Positions 63,549-64,000 of a stretch of DNA of 64,000 nucleotides are shown here, piece by piece. This stretch comes from Bacteroidota bacterium (lineage in GTDB: Bacteria; Bacteroidota; Ignavibacteria; Tepidaquicellales; Tepidaquicellaceae): NCBI GenBank assembly GCA_018266845.1, contig JAFDZO010000025.1, positions 1 to 64,000 of the forward strand, given 5' to 3'. Every line of letters begins with the position of its first letter. The stretch's first letter is position 1. The notes under the pieces were generated by a model. That model was not told the DNA's origin. It saw only the letters and a program-made list of their open reading frames with translations, and searched no databases. The translations under genes were made by a program, and so were the position numbers.

Positions 63549-63926
63549 TTAATATCTATTCGATACATGACAATGAATTATTTTCCAATCACTGTTTTCT
63601 TTTATAAATGCCATAGTTTCTACAGCACTGACTTCAGATGATTTTCCATTTATACTTCCTCTGAAAAAAATATGATATGCCAGCACACCTAAATCATCTC
63701 CAGCCGATATATTCGCAGTCAAATTTGAAACCTCAAAACTTTCACCGTTCCATTTGTCTTTTGATAGGAACTCAACAAAAGAAACTTTATTCATAACTGT
63801 CATATTATCCCCGAAATAAGAGAATTCATCGGATAGAATGGAAGAGAATCTGCTCCAATCTTTTGAAATGAAAGATGAATAGAATTCCTGAAGCTTATCC
63901 GTTAATTTTTGTGTGATATTATCCAT
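63549..63926 (-). CDS. NTF2-like (SnoaL/DUF4440) protein
   Basis: 125 residues, no signal peptide. The pattern LQEFYSSFISKDWSRFSSILSDEFSYFGDN, AYHIFFRGS, ETMAFIKENSDWKIIHCHVS is the cone-like NTF2/SnoaL fold. Could be an enzyme or a ligand-binding protein; no catalytic residues can be assigned. Nothing else is seen between 63927 and the window end. Confidence 0.82.
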   Translation of the reverse strand: MDNITQKLTDKLQEFYSSFISKDWSRFSSILSDEFSYFGDNMTVMNKVSFVEFLSKDKWNGESFEVSNLTANISAGDDLGVLAYHIFFRGSINGKSSEVSAVETMAFIKENSDWKIIHCHVSNRY

Positions 63927-64000
63927 GACTTTTTTTATTACACAATATAATGCCGGAAAAAGATAAACTCCAAGAAAGTATTTTTGCTTTGTGAAAGCTT

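Noticed and set aside
1-64000. CRISPR array, insertion sequence, prophage or defence island
   Set aside because: No regularly spaced repeats, transposase, integrase or known defence gene seen anywhere in the window.

Overview
The window looks like chromosome from an uncultured member of the Bacteroidota/Chlorobi/Ignavibacteria branch. Four predicted secreted proteins end in the type IX secretion (T9SS) type A sorting domain with the YPNPFNP motif. Three promoters match the Bacteroidota form (TTTG or near, about 20 bp, TAnnTTTG). Base composition is AT-rich, and the gene starts I inspected lack Shine-Dalgarno sequences. Other group traits are a fused E1 alpha/beta dehydrogenase, Gld-like ABC genes, LptE next to a sigma-54-type regulator, and a SWIB protein with a lysine-rich tail. 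I saw no phage, insertion sequence or CRISPR array. Most of the window is ordinary, well packed housekeeping sequence.

Layout. 0-10.4 kb: gltX (cut by the window edge), rsmI, aspA, rlmB, an NtrC-like response regulator without the sigma-54 contact loop, mutS2, cvpA-like, yqeY and a membrane-anchored TPR protein. 10.4-14.4 kb: a 540-bp intergenic region with a repeated motif, then two tandem paralogous T9SS cargo proteins. 14.5-22.8 kb: ygfZ, class I aldolase, a 32-residue basic peptide, a multi-hairpin repeat, two transporters, an oxidoreductase, a phosphoesterase and the CCA-adding enzyme. 22.8-29.8 kb: a TPR hybrid histidine kinase, a VCBS/ASPIC T9SS protein, an unknown 495-residue protein, a 34-residue membrane peptide and a blue-copper T9SS protein. 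29.9-37.1 kb: tRNA-Leu, clpX, a biotin-dependent carboxylase subunit, AMP nucleosidase, two methyltransferases, an SMR exporter and a clpB that stops at the start of its M domain. 37.2-44.9 kb: surface-glycan glycosyltransferases, a methyltransferase, a sigma-54 activator, lptE, a processive GT2 and a TPR protein. 44.9-52 kb: envelope and secreted proteins of mostly unknown role, a 609-bp regulatory-looking intergenic region and two tRNA-Ser genes. 52-64 kb: fused E1 dehydrogenase, a periplasmic amino-acid-type binding protein, SWIB protein, gpsA, plsY, a GldAFG-like ABC operon with DUF4340, a DUF2059 protein, tRNA-Lys and an NTF2-like protein.

How parts fit together. The four tRNA genes do not encode CCA, so the CCA-adding enzyme in the window is needed to complete them. 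The T9SS cargo proteins and Gld-like ABC genes point to a T9SS-bearing surface. The glycosyltransferase and LptE cluster builds outer-membrane glycans, and gpsA with plsY starts phospholipid synthesis.

I do not see a convincing new multi-gene system. The most unusual signals are (1) ClpB lacking its second half; (2) a two-part DNA motif, an 11-bp direct repeat plus AAAATG element 50-51 bp away, at 10.6 kb and twice at 46.6 kb, each about 180-310 bp upstream of a minus-strand gene; (3) a palindrome shared by two promoter regions (28.8 and 46.4 kb); and (4) the NtrC-like regulator without GAFTGA. All calls are by eye from sequence; no searches were run.
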